Part shown: piece after piece, positions 27,790 to 37,022 of the stretch
Position numbering within the stretch: the stretch's first letter is position 1
How the letters are laid out: each line of letters starts with the position of its first letter
Assembly: GCA_964409335.1 (NCBI GenBank)
Contig: CAYPCW010000002.1
Coordinates: 1-64,000 of the forward strand
Source: JABMOW01 sp964409335
GTDB taxonomy: Bacteria; Fidelibacterota; Marinisomatia; SCGC-AAA003-L08; JACNLC01
Direction of reading: 5' to 3'
Length of the DNA: 64,000 bases
The notes under the pieces: model-generated
Told to the model about the DNA's origin: nothing
Database searches by the model: none
The model's input: only the letters and a program-made list of their open reading frames with translations
Translations under genes and position numbers: made by a program

Positions 27790-29133
27790 TTACAGATGGA
27801 TATCCTTACCGGAAATCATCGTGATATCACCAAAAACTTTGATTTGCGATTCGATTTCTTTGCCAATCCCGGAGAGGATGCAGGTATATCCGGTACGCAG
27901 AAAATACCGCGGAAGAATGGTCGAAATATCTGGTACTGTTACCGCCTTTAGCGACGGAATATAATCGTTTACCCAGTCCGCAGGCAGATCGTATAATGCC
28001 ATTCGCGTCAGTTTTGCTGAAAGCTGTTCCGCTGTTTCGAGAGACAGTGGAAAAGATCCGCACAAATACCGAACCGATTCCCGGATCTCGACATCCGATG
28101 GAGGATCGCTTCGGAGCCGGTCCAATTCCTCAAATATGATCCGTATCATTTCGCCCGTGGATTCGGTTTTGGTAGATGTCCCGATTGTGAATGCACCCTG
28201 ATGAAACATCCGGGTAAATCCGCTCGAAATGGAGTATGTGAGACTCCGTTTCACTCTGATTTCAAGATTCAGCCGGGATGTAAATCCACCGCCAAATAAT
28301 GAATTTGCCACAAGGATGGGAATCGTATCGGGGTGATTCTGGTAAATTCCCGGGACACCCATGAGAATATCTGTCTGTACGGCATCTGACTTGTCCAGGA
28401 CTATCAAACGGTTTTGAGACAGAAGGGGAATAGTTATCCGCTGTTTTTCGTGGATTTCCCCGGTGTGCCATGAAGAAAAAATATCGGCAATTTTTTCAAA
28501 AGTGCCCTCAATCTGAAATTTACCTGTTAATACTAAAACCGCATTGTTTGCGATGATATGGCGGATATAAAAGGATCGGATATCCTCCGGCTGAAGTGCA
28601 TGAATTTCTCTTAAAATTCCGTTTTCAGGGTTACCATATGGGTGGTCGAAGCCATAAAAGTACGTCTGAAAAAAGTACGCACTCAGTGATGACGGATTAT
28701 CCTTTATCCCCTTGATGGCGGCTGAAACCCGCTGTTGTGCGGCGTAAAACTCAGGGTCTGAAAAATGGGGTTTCATGACCATGCTGCCCACAAAATGCAG
28801 CGCAAGCTTCAGGTCTTTTTGGAGAAAATCCGCAGATATGATGGAATAATCCGGTGCAGCGCCGGTATTCACCTGTCCCCCCAGAAAATCGATGGCTTCA
28901 GAAAATTTATCTGCTGAATATTTCCCGCACCCTTTTTTAAGCAATTCAAGCGTGAGCAACGCGCTTCCGGATTTTCCCTTTTCTACGGAAGTACTCCCGG
29001 ATTTGATCAGACATTTCACAGAAACCAGCGGCATTTTGTCAATGGGCATCATCATCACTCTGAGTCCATTCGCCATCGTCCGGGTTTCAAAGTCCGGGAA
29101 CCGGACTCGATCAGGAGTCATGAGGTGTCCCAT
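27790..29133 (-). CDS. M16-family peptidase-like protein lacking the metal motif
   Basis: A 447-residue protein of the insulinase/MPP superfamily. At the position of the zinc-binding HxxEH it reads SALLTLELL, so it cannot be catalytic alone. The C-terminal M16 features remain, such as the YGFDHPYGNP region and the LFGGGFTSRLNLEIRVKRSLTYSISSG stretch that shapes the substrate chamber. It overlaps the upstream active M16 gene by 23 bases (an internal ATG would cut this to 11). Active/inactive M16 pairs form heterodimers in several bacteria. It is probably the non-catalytic half. Confidence 0.9.
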   Translation of the reverse strand: MGHLMTPDRVRFPDFETRTMANGLRVMMMPIDKMPLVSVKCLIKSGSTSVEKGKSGSALLTLELLKKGCGKYSADKFSEAIDFLGGQVNTGAAPDYSIISADFLQKDLKLALHFVGSMVMKPHFSDPEFYAAQQRVSAAIKGIKDNPSSLSAYFFQTYFYGFDHPYGNPENGILREIHALQPEDIRSFYIRHIIANNAVLVLTGKFQIEGTFEKIADIFSSWHTGEIHEKQRITIPLLSQNRLIVLDKSDAVQTDILMGVPGIYQNHPDTIPILVANSLFGGGFTSRLNLEIRVKRSLTYSISSGFTRMFHQGAFTIGTSTKTESTGEMIRIIFEELDRLRSDPPSDVEIRESVRYLCGSFPLSLETAEQLSAKLTRMALYDLPADWVNDYIPSLKAVTVPDISTILPRYFLRTGYTCILSGIGKEIESQIKVFGDITMISGKDIHL

Positions 29134-30517
29134 TCTGGTCCGGAATCAGTCTGATGATTATCCGGTTATCTCGTCGTAAATAAGTCTGTGCAGCCCTCAA
29201 GACATCCTGCCGGGTAACCGACATATACCGGTCGATCATCCGGAATACCATTTTGTGATCATTGAATACCATATGGTAATTTGATATTTCGGTACACTTT
29301 CCCAACTGCGTTGATAATTCGTAAATCAATTGAGACGTCAGTTGATTTTTGGCTTTTTGGAATTCTCTCGGTGAGACTAATTTTTCGGTAAGCTGGTCAA
29401 TCTGGTCATCGAATTGTTGCAGCGCCCGGTCACCGGATACGTCCGGACGAACCCTGAAATCGAACAGAAAGAGGTCCGGGTCAATCCCCCAGTGAAACGT
29501 GCCGGATACGTCAATCGCAATCTTGGCATCATGAACAAGTTTTTTTACCAGCCGGGAACTGTCGCCGTCTGCCATAATCTGCTGAATGATGTCAAGCGCC
29601 GATGTATCAGGGTGGCTGCCCGCACAACCGAGGTATCCCATTAGCCAGCGTTCCAGTTCAGCCTGCCGTCTGATTTCAATCTTTTTTTCACCGGAATACC
29701 CGGGTTCAATTGCAGGCCGGCAGTCGTCCACAATCACTGGTAACATAGCGCCATATGCCGTCTCCAGTTTATTGATCAGTGGTGAAAATTCGACATCTCC
29801 TGCAACAATGAGAATAGCGTTTGACGGGGAATAATATTTTCGATAAAAAGATTTGCAATCAGCAAGGGTCATTGCATTCAGGTCATCCATCCATCCGACG
29901 ACAGGCCAATGATAAGAGTGGGTGGTGAAGGCATGTTTGTATAATGCTTCCCACATCGTCCCCGTGATGGAGTTTTCGGTGGACATGCGCCGCTCCTCTT
30001 TTACGATCTCACGCTCGGATGTAAACATTTTTTTGGTCAGTGAAAGATTGGCCATCCGGTCGGATTCCATGTCAATCACAAGATCCAGACATTCACTTGG
30101 GAATACATCATAATAAAAGGTCATGTCTTTGGATGTCCATGCATTTGAATTTCCCCCACTGGATTCAAGGAGATGGTCGAAGACGCCCTCGCCAAATTTT
30201 TTTGATCCGTTAAACATCATGTGTTCAAACAGATGAGACATTCCGGTAATTCCGTGGGACTGACCGGGTTTTTGGTACTCGTTTCTGGACCCTACTTTAA
30301 ATGTCGTGCTGTAGCAGATAATGGGTAATGAATGATCTTCGATGATCAGGACCAACAACCCGTTTGACAACCGGTGTTCCAGAATAGGGAATGTGTACGT
30401 AATCGCTTTCAATGATTCAAATATTCGCCTTGTTAAGAGCGCTGAATTTATGACGGTAATGGGAGGAAGGATGAGCGAAAAAACGGGGGTACCGGGAATT
30501 AAAAAAAGTAATTTCAC
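29111..30517 (-). CDS. M16-family zinc metallopeptidase
   Basis: Up to 468 residues. The HxxEH motif is intact (MSHLFEHMMFNGS), with the downstream Glu in the ESDRMANLSL region, so it should be the active partner of the M16 protein encoded next. Substrates are usually processed or misfolded peptides. The start is uncertain: the longest form begins with a GTG at 30517 and has no ribosome site, while good family similarity begins only at HRLSNGLLVLIIEDHSLPI, about 45 residues in. A TTG around 30418 is an alternative. If so, the leader overlaps nothing else. Confidence 0.9.
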   Translation of the reverse strand: MKLLFLIPGTPVFSLILPPITVINSALLTRRIFESLKAITYTFPILEHRLSNGLLVLIIEDHSLPIICYSTTFKVGSRNEYQKPGQSHGITGMSHLFEHMMFNGSKKFGEGVFDHLLESSGGNSNAWTSKDMTFYYDVFPSECLDLVIDMESDRMANLSLTKKMFTSEREIVKEERRMSTENSITGTMWEALYKHAFTTHSYHWPVVGWMDDLNAMTLADCKSFYRKYYSPSNAILIVAGDVEFSPLINKLETAYGAMLPVIVDDCRPAIEPGYSGEKKIEIRRQAELERWLMGYLGCAGSHPDTSALDIIQQIMADGDSSRLVKKLVHDAKIAIDVSGTFHWGIDPDLFLFDFRVRPDVSGDRALQQFDDQIDQLTEKLVSPREFQKAKNQLTSQLIYELSTQLGKCTEISNYHMVFNDHKMVFRMIDRYMSVTRQDVLRAAQTYLRRDNRIIIRLIPDQNGTPHDS

Positions 30518-30665
30518 CCGATCGCATAAAACAGGATATCATTTTTATATATCGGAGAATTTCACTCAAAAACCGGGCGATAGAGTTGAATTGAAAAATA
30601 ATCAGATGGCGAATGACCGTGAAGACTTATACCTGACATCCGGTCAGGCGGGTTCATCCCGTTGA
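30471..30665 (+). CDS. Possible 64-residue small protein with strong ribosome site
   Basis: An ATG at 30471 directly follows GGGAGGAAGG, among the strongest Shine-Dalgarno sequences in the window, and opens a 64-codon frame to a TGA at 30665. The peptide is basic and polar, without a signal or membrane segment; I do not recognise it. It runs opposite to the M16 gene and overlaps the doubtful first 47 bases of its longest form. Nothing else is visible between it and ruvB (30666-30876), an AT-rich stretch that must hold the ruvB promoter. It could be a small protein or chance. Confidence 0.3.
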   Translation: MSEKTGVPGIKKSNFTRSHKTGYHFYISENFTQKPGDRVELKNNQMANDREDLYLTSGQAGSSR

Positions 30666-30876
30666 CCAGACGGACACTCAAATAATTGCCAGACTTGAAT
30701 TTTTCAATCAATAATCTCCCGGACCAGCCACTTGCAACCCTGCAAAATGACGAGGGAGCAGAGGCAACATTTTTTAATAATAATATTGTTTTGGCAGTTA
30801 TAACCGGTGCATGGAGTACCCTCTAATTCCTGTAAAAAACGGTGATTTCCGCCTTATATTACGCGTTCGTTTTAAT

Positions 30877-31947
30877 ATGACAGAATCCACAAAATACCCG
30901 ATCAATAAGATTAATACTCCGGAAAAATTGGACGAAGATTATCTTGCAGAACAATCCCTGCGCCCATCTCAATTTTCTGATTTCGTTGGGCAAAAAGAGA
31001 CGGTTGAAAACCTGAAAGTTTACATCCAGGCAGCCAAACAAAGAACGGAAGCCCTGGATCATGTATTGTTGTTTGGTCCCCCCGGATTAGGCAAGACCAC
31101 CCTGGCGAATATCATTGCCAGAGAACTGGGTGTGAATATCAAACTGTCATCCGGGCCGGTACTTGACCGTGCCGGAGATCTGGCGGGTATCCTCACAAAC
31201 CTTGCAGAACATGATGTCTTTTTTATCGACGAAATCCACCGTCTGAACAGTGTGGTTGAAGAATATCTGTATTCCGCTATGGAAGACTATACCATCGATA
31301 TCATGCTGGACAAGGGACCGAGTGCGCGGAGCATCCAGCTAAACCTGAATCCGTTTACACTGGTCGGCGCCACCACCCGCCTGGGAAATCTGACCTCGCC
31401 TTTGAGAGACCGGTTTGGGGTTGTGCTTCGGCTGGATTTCTATAACTATGAGGAGTTAATGCAGATCATCAGACGGTCGGCGTCGATTTTGGGCGTCAGG
31501 CTTGATGAAGAGGGCGGTCATGAGATATCCCGGAGATCCAGGGGTACGCCGAGAGTGGCAAATCGCATTTTACGCCGTGCCCGAGATTTTGCCCAGGTCA
31601 ACTCGAACGGGATCATCGACATCCATGTGGCAAAAGATTCACTGGAAAGACTTGGTATTGATGAAACCGGTCTGGATGAAATGGACCGGCGTATTTTGGA
31701 TGCATTGGTGAACAAGTTCAGCGGCGGACCCGTCGGATTGGAATCGCTGGGTGTCGCCATCTCTGAAGATGCGCGCACCATTGAAGAAGTGTATGAACCG
31801 TATCTGATTAAAGAAGGGTTTATCCAGCGAACACCCCGCGGAAGAATCGCATTAGATAAAACATATTCACATTTGAACGTCGATCAAAAGACACGAAAAG
31901 ATTCAAACGAATCTGGACAGAATCAATCAACATTATTTGAAAATTAA
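30877..31947 (+). CDS. ruvB: Holliday junction branch-migration helicase RuvB
   Basis: A 356-residue AAA+ ATPase, ATG at 30877; 22 further in-frame codons upstream are unlike the family. Motifs: RPSQFSDFVGQ near the start, Walker A GPPGLGKTT, Walker B FIDEIHRL, sensor GATTRLGNLTSPLRDRFG with arginine finger region, and the C-terminal winged helix (PVGLESLGVAISEDARTIEE, then RTPRGRIA). RuvB drives branch migration of Holliday junctions with RuvA, and RuvC cuts them; neither ruvA nor ruvC is in the window. It is followed ten bases later by queA. Confidence 0.97.
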   Translation: MTESTKYPINKINTPEKLDEDYLAEQSLRPSQFSDFVGQKETVENLKVYIQAAKQRTEALDHVLLFGPPGLGKTTLANIIARELGVNIKLSSGPVLDRAGDLAGILTNLAEHDVFFIDEIHRLNSVVEEYLYSAMEDYTIDIMLDKGPSARSIQLNLNPFTLVGATTRLGNLTSPLRDRFGVVLRLDFYNYEELMQIIRRSASILGVRLDEEGGHEISRRSRGTPRVANRILRRARDFAQVNSNGIIDIHVAKDSLERLGIDETGLDEMDRRILDALVNKFSGGPVGLESLGVAISEDARTIEEVYEPYLIKEGFIQRTPRGRIALDKTYSHLNVDQKTRKDSNESGQNQSTLFEN

Positions 31948-31956
31948 AGAGGATTT

Positions 31957-33015
31957 ATGTTAATCGGATCACCTGAGAAACCCCCCCGTTTATCGGAATT
32001 TGAACTGGAAATACCGGAAAAATTGATTGCACAGTTTCCTGCAGAAAAACGAGATGAATGCAAACTAATGGTACTGGACAGATCAGATCTGTCCATCAAA
32101 CATCGTCAGTTCAAAGATGTGGTAGAATATTTCAGAAAAGGGGATGTGCTTGCCGTAAACAACACCAAAGTGTACCCCGCCAGATTATTCGCCCGAAAAG
32201 ACAATAACGACTCCATCGTAGAAGTATTTCTCCTTCGTGAATTGCAAAAAGATCTGTGGGAAGCCATGGTAAAACCGGCGCGGAAAGTCCGCATCGGCAA
32301 TAAACTTCACTTTGGCGAAGACATCACCTGCGATGTCATTGACAATACCATTTCAGGCGGCAGAGTCGTCCGATTTGAATATTCTCTCGATTCTCTCTAT
32401 CCTTTCATCGAAAAAGAGGGATTGTCCCCCTTACCTCCGTATATCAAGCGAGACCCTGTCCCGGATGATAAGATGAATTATCAAACGGTATATGCATTGG
32501 AGCGCGGCTCTGTGGCTGCCCCCACCGCAGGCCTGCATTTTACCAAAGAACTTCTGGATAGCATACGTGCCAAAGGGGTGAAAGTGGTGGAAGTCACACT
32601 TCATATCGGGCTGGGTACATTTCGGCCGATCATGGTGGAAGACCTGACCCGTCACAATATGGACTCCGAGTACTTCCATATTTCTTATGAAGCAGCAGAC
32701 ACTATCAATGCGGCACGGAAAAAGAAACGGTCGGTGATGGCAGTAGGTACATCCACGGTTCGCGCCATGGAAACCGTGGCAGTTTCCCGGACACAGATCA
32801 CCGCCAAAAAAGCCTGGACCGATAAATTCATTTTTCCGCCCTATGACTTTAAAATGGTGGACAAACTGGTAACGAATTTCCACCAGCCTAAATCCACACT
32901 TATGATGATGGTCGCTGCATTTGGGAAAAAAGATTTCGTACTCGAAGCCTACCAGGAAGCGATCCGGAAAAAATACCGTTTCTACAGTTATGGCGATGCC
33001 ATGCTGATCATTTAA
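31957..33015 (+). CDS. queA: tRNA preQ1(34) S-adenosylmethionine ribosyltransferase-isomerase
   Basis: A 352-residue enzyme, ATG at 31957 with AGAGGA upstream. It converts preQ1 in tRNA to epoxyqueuosine. Family motifs are plain: LIAQFPAEKRDECKLMVLDR, VNNTKVYPARLF, SVAAPTAGLHFT, TLHIGLGTFRPI, VGTSTVRAMETV and TNFHQPKSTLMMMVAAF. It follows ruvB by ten bases, a neighbour arrangement (ruvB-queA) seen in many bacteria. Cytosolic. Confidence 0.97.
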   Translation: MLIGSPEKPPRLSEFELEIPEKLIAQFPAEKRDECKLMVLDRSDLSIKHRQFKDVVEYFRKGDVLAVNNTKVYPARLFARKDNNDSIVEVFLLRELQKDLWEAMVKPARKVRIGNKLHFGEDITCDVIDNTISGGRVVRFEYSLDSLYPFIEKEGLSPLPPYIKRDPVPDDKMNYQTVYALERGSVAAPTAGLHFTKELLDSIRAKGVKVVEVTLHIGLGTFRPIMVEDLTRHNMDSEYFHISYEAADTINAARKKKRSVMAVGTSTVRAMETVAVSRTQITAKKAWTDKFIFPPYDFKMVDKLVTNFHQPKSTLMMMVAAFGKKDFVLEAYQEAIRKKYRFYSYGDAMLII

Positions 33016-33050
33016 CCATCCACGCACCGGTACCAACCGCAGGGATAAAC

Positions 33051-33518
33051 ATGAGAATCGGGCAGGGAATAGACACACATCAGTTGGCAGAAGGCATTCC
33101 GTTGATCATCGGGGGGGTGACGATTCCCTATCCCAGAGGATCGAAGGGCCACAGTGATGGTGATCCCCTGCTCCATGCCTTGGTGGATGCTCTTCTCGGC
33201 GCCATCGCCGAAGGTGATATCGGGACGCACTTTCCGTCATCCGACCCAAGATGGAAAGTTGCCAACAGCCGGATATTTATCACTCATGCAATGTCGTTGG
33301 TGAAATCCCGGGGTTTTTCCGTTGTCAACGCAGACTGTACGGTCCTGCTACAGCAGCCTGCTCTCAAGCCCTACATCCCCGAAATGCGTGAAATCATTGC
33401 CGGATTTTTGAACGTCGATACGACCCGAATATCCGTCAAAGCCACCACCACCGACCACCTGGGTTTCATTGGCCGGGGAGAAGGCATTGCCGCCATGGTC
33501 TCTGTAGCGTTGGAATAA
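33051..33518 (+). CDS. ispF: 2-C-methyl-D-erythritol 2,4-cyclodiphosphate synthase
   Basis: A 155-residue enzyme of the MEP isoprenoid route. The metal and substrate motifs are intact: GQGIDTHQL (with Asp and His of the zinc site), LIIGGVTIPY, GHSDGDPLLHAL, GDIGTHFP, and the C-terminal KATTTDHLGFIGRGEGIAA. It is 35 bases after queA and is likely co-transcribed. The family works as a trimer. No ispD is fused or adjacent. Confidence 0.96.
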   Translation: MRIGQGIDTHQLAEGIPLIIGGVTIPYPRGSKGHSDGDPLLHALVDALLGAIAEGDIGTHFPSSDPRWKVANSRIFITHAMSLVKSRGFSVVNADCTVLLQQPALKPYIPEMREIIAGFLNVDTTRISVKATTTDHLGFIGRGEGIAAMVSVALE

Positions 33519-33727
33519 TTAAACCACGATGCGAACGGCAAGTTGGGTGGCTTTCGACGCTTCGCCTGATCTTACCGGTTTTCCAATACCTAAAAATCAC
33601 CCATCAGACTCCACCCGCCATTTTTCCAGAGTCAATTCGTTCTGTCTGCAATACATTCATCAAGTCATTCACCCATCACCGCCGCAAAACACCGTAAATT
33701 TTCCCCGTTAAAGAAAGCTCCAAAACC

Positions 33728-36010
33728 ATGAGTGTACATCCTTTTCAGACGTTAAATTGCCGGGTTATCAAAAACACAGTCATTTCCTTGTTAATCAGTG
33801 CGTTTCTGTTTACCCAAAGCAGCCGTGTCGATGATTCGTGGATGCTCTATGATGATACGGAAGTGGCCGTGGTTCATATCACTATTGACCCGGCGGTTCT
33901 CCAATGGATTTATGAAAATCCCGACAGTGACAGTCTGCATGTGGCACAGCTTCACTTTACTAACTCTCAAATTGATGAAGATGTAGTTGATATTGGTTTT
34001 CGACTCCGTGGTAACACTTCGAGGGATGCGCTGAAAAAGTCGTTCAAAGTGTCTTTCAATACCTTTGTACCGGGACGTGAATTTCACGGAATAGACAAAA
34101 TGAATCTCAATGGCGAGCACAATGATCCGTCGATCATGCGGTCAAAGATCTGCTGGGATATGTATCAGCGAGTGGGGATGAACGCTTCCCGGGCTGCTCA
34201 CACTGCGGTGTACATCAATGGTGAATATTATGGGCTTTACATTTCCGTTGAACACATCGATGACGAGTTTCTGAACAAAAACTTTGCGGATGATACCGGA
34301 AATTTGTGGAAATGTCTCTGGCCCGCAGATCTCTCCTACCGTGGAGACAACCCGGAAAACTATCTGCCCTGGATTGATGAAAGCCGTCCCTACGAACTCA
34401 CCACAAACGAAGACGGCAATGATTTCACGCAGCTTGCCCGACTCATCTCCGTCATCAATAATACTCCCGACAACCTGTTCGCAGATTCACTGGAACAGGT
34501 GCTGTATGTGAATGAAGTCCTGAAATATATGGCAATGAATGTCCTCACCGGGAACTGGGACGATTATTGGTATCTCATGAACAATTACTATCTGTACTAT
34601 GAACCGGACGCAGATAAATTTCACTGGATTCCCTACGATTACGATAATTCGCTGGGCATCGACTGGTTCAATATCGAATGGTCTCAATCCGATCCCTATG
34701 CATTCCCGGTGATGAATAATGATCCCCGGCCGTTGATAGAACGGCTCCTTGCCAACACCCGGTACCGGAATCTCTACACCCGTTTTTTATCCTTCTTCCG
34801 GGATATGATCGATTCTCCCGACTGGCAGCCTTACCTAGAGGATTTTCGAACGCTCCTCTATCCATGGGCAGAACCGGATCAGTACCGTCGGATGGATTAT
34901 GGTTTCGACGATGAGGGCGGAATGGATGATTTCTTGAATTCGTACGATGCGAATCACTACGAAAATCTCCACGTCAAACGAAGCCTTGTGGAATTTCGGG
35001 ACATGCGAATCAATTCCCTGCAGGGTGTTCTGAATTATATTCCCACAGCGCCCCTCATTTATGACTGGCAGATGGTTCCCGCCTATCCGTTACAAGGAGA
35101 TTCATTGATGATCTCCGCATCTGTATTTGACCCGAACGGGGTGACATTTGTGCAATTGCAATTTACTCCGGCAGGCGGATCCCAGCAATTATTCAGTCTG
35201 CAGTACAACCCTGTACCGGGCGCCACAAAAGTTGAAGAAGCCGACCGGTGGCACGTCCAAATTCCATCATTGCCTGAAGTGAATACTGCGCAACTCCGGT
35301 TTGTGGCGATGGATAGTAACGGACAAATTGCATTTTATCCGCCAACCGGAACGATCGTGATCACCCTTTTTAACAGCGTTGAATCCGGACTACGGTTGAA
35401 CGAGCTGATGGCATCCAACTCCATAACCATCGCTGATGATGAGGGTGAATTTGATGACTGGGTTGAACTGTACAATTTAAGCAATCATCCCATCGTGCTG
35501 GACGGACTGTATCTTAGTGACAATCCAAATAATCTCACCAAATGGCAATTCCCCGCCATTCAACTTGAAATCCCCCGGGCAGACTATCTGATGGTTTGGT
35601 GCGATGAAGATGAATCACAGTTGGCATTGCATACCAATTTCAAGCTCAGTGCCGGAGGAGAATTTGTGATCATCACTGCAACAAATGGAACGGATATCGT
35701 AGATCTGATCGAATTTGATGCTTTAGGGACCGATGTCTCCTATGGTCGATTTCCGGATGGCACCGGTGAGTGGGTGATTCTGCCTGAAGCATCTCCGGGT
35801 AGCTCAAACGACCTTGGGATAGGATGTGGTGTGGGAGATCTCACCTGCGATGGCAGCGTGGATGTTTTGGATATCGTCGGGCTGCTAAGCTGGATATTAA
35901 CCGGCTACGCCCCGGATCCGTGGGAGTTCCTCTCGGCTGATGTGAATACCGATGATGAGATGGATATTTTGGATGTCGTCATGATAGTGGATATGATATT
36001 GAACGGGTGA
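33728..36010 (+). CDS. Secreted CotH-kinase, lamin-tail and dockerin protein
   Basis: A 760-residue secreted protein. The leader has a late hydrophobic core (about 18-32, VISLLISAFLFTQS). Next is a CotH-type spore-coat kinase domain (about 45-420): LRGNTSRDALKKSFKVSF, KMNLNGEHNDPSIMRSKICW, and HWIPYDYDNSLGID with the catalytic-type Asp residues. A short Ig-like section (about 440-540) is followed by a lamin-tail domain (LRLNELMASNSI, then DWVELYNLSNHPI, about 555-690). The C-terminus carries a type I dockerin pair (CDGSVDVLDIVGLLSWIL, then DVNTDDEMDILDVVMIVD). CotH kinases phosphorylate surface proteins; the substrate is unknown. No cohesin occurs in the window. It begins 209 bases after ispF. 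Confidence 0.9.
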   Translation: MSVHPFQTLNCRVIKNTVISLLISAFLFTQSSRVDDSWMLYDDTEVAVVHITIDPAVLQWIYENPDSDSLHVAQLHFTNSQIDEDVVDIGFRLRGNTSRDALKKSFKVSFNTFVPGREFHGIDKMNLNGEHNDPSIMRSKICWDMYQRVGMNASRAAHTAVYINGEYYGLYISVEHIDDEFLNKNFADDTGNLWKCLWPADLSYRGDNPENYLPWIDESRPYELTTNEDGNDFTQLARLISVINNTPDNLFADSLEQVLYVNEVLKYMAMNVLTGNWDDYWYLMNNYYLYYEPDADKFHWIPYDYDNSLGIDWFNIEWSQSDPYAFPVMNNDPRPLIERLLANTRYRNLYTRFLSFFRDMIDSPDWQPYLEDFRTLLYPWAEPDQYRRMDYGFDDEGGMDDFLNSYDANHYENLHVKRSLVEFRDMRINSLQGVLNYIPTAPLIYDWQMVPAYPLQGDSLMISASVFDPNGVTFVQLQFTPAGGSQQLFSLQYNPVPGATKVEEADRWHVQIPSLPEVNTAQLRFVAMDSNGQIAFYPPTGTIVITLFNSVESGLRLNELMASNSITIADDEGEFDDWVELYNLSNHPIVLDGLYLSDNPNNLTKWQFPAIQLEIPRADYLMVWCDEDESQLALHTNFKLSAGGEFVIITATNGTDIVDLIEFDALGTDVSYGRFPDGTGEWVILPEASPGSSNDLGIGCGVGDLTCDGSVDVLDIVGLLSWILTGYAPDPWEFLSADVNTDDEMDILDVVMIVDMILNG

Positions 36011-36262
36011 TCGTAAACCTGAAGAATTCCTTTTATCTGAACAGGGCAATCAGGATTTTCACCACAAAATACCATGAATGGTTAATGGAGGCATTCAGCC
36101 CTGGATCATCGGGATATCAAAAGGATCAGATGAAGGAAATCCCGCAAGAAATATATCCTGTTTGCCATCTAAATAGCATCGACAAAAACCCTTTTTATCC
36201 TGTGGCAAACAGGCTGAACATGGTAACTTTTTAAACCGAAAATAACCAGGAAATCTAAATTT

Positions 36263-37012
36263 ATGAACAGAAAAACGTTTATCAAAGGCATCACGGGTGC
36301 CGGAATGCTGGCAGCCATACCTAAATTTGTTTGGGCACAAACCCCTCAACCCGCCAGAAAATATTCCATCATGGAATTGGTGGGTAAAAGGAAACCGGAA
36401 CTCTTTGGCACCGAGGTCAAACTTCGAAAGCGGTCGTTTGAAGCGTTTTCCGACCTTCAAAATGAGGCATTTAAAGTCGGGATCAATGTGTATTCCCAGT
36501 CCAGTTATCGGAGTTTTGATCACCAAAAACAAATATGGAACCGGAAAGTGAAACAGTTTTTGCAAACCGGAATGACACCGGAACAGGCGATTAATGAACT
36601 GATAAAAAGTTCGACTATTCCCGGGACGTCCCGCCATCACTGGGGAACTGAACTGGATTTTATCGATATGGCCGTCCAGCCACAACCTCTCGATCGCCTC
36701 GAAGTTAAAAATTATAAACCCGGGGGTGAATACGAGCATCTGCAGTACTGGCTGTTGGATAACGCTGAAAAATTCGGTTTCTTTCTCACCTATACGGACG
36801 ACCCCAACCGCAAGGGCTTCCGATATGAACCCTGGCATTACAGTTTCGCTGAAGAAGCGAATCCAATATTCAAGGAATTTATCAACATCAACTGGAAAGA
36901 ACATGTAACCGATATTTCAATATCCGGTAGTCATCTGTTCACTCCGGAATTTCTGGACAAATACTACCGCGAGAACATATTGGGAATTCCTGCCGCCTTG
37001 TTGAAATTGTAA
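36263..37012 (+). CDS. VanY-like D-Ala-D-Ala carboxypeptidase (M15B), exported
   Basis: A 249-residue protein, ATG at 36263. The leader NRKTFIKGITGAGMLAA has a Tat-like R-K-x-F-I-K pattern, so export of the folded enzyme is likely. The M15B/VanY metal motifs are present: SSYRSFDHQ, then SRHHWGTELDF (HxxGxxxD type) and FRYEPWHYSF (ExxH). Such enzymes trim D-Ala from peptidoglycan stems; they are zinc-dependent and periplasmic. It lies 252 bases after the CotH gene in a stretch without another credible gene, and 10 bases before the next gene. Confidence 0.9.
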   Translation: MNRKTFIKGITGAGMLAAIPKFVWAQTPQPARKYSIMELVGKRKPELFGTEVKLRKRSFEAFSDLQNEAFKVGINVYSQSSYRSFDHQKQIWNRKVKQFLQTGMTPEQAINELIKSSTIPGTSRHHWGTELDFIDMAVQPQPLDRLEVKNYKPGGEYEHLQYWLLDNAEKFGFFLTYTDDPNRKGFRYEPWHYSFAEEANPIFKEFININWKEHVTDISISGSHLFTPEFLDKYYRENILGIPAALLKL

Positions 37013-37022
37013 GATTTATCTC

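Noticed and set aside
32431..33078. A 215-codon minus-strand frame
   Set aside because: Antisense to queA, whose motifs are complete.
36007..36234. A 75-codon frame after the CotH gene
   Set aside because: Begins by overlapping the dockerin stop, has no ribosome site and no recognisable domain; treated as intergenic.
36095..36904. A 269-codon minus-strand frame
   Set aside because: It overlaps the VanY gene, which carries intact zinc motifs; the antisense peptide shows no domain and no ribosome site.
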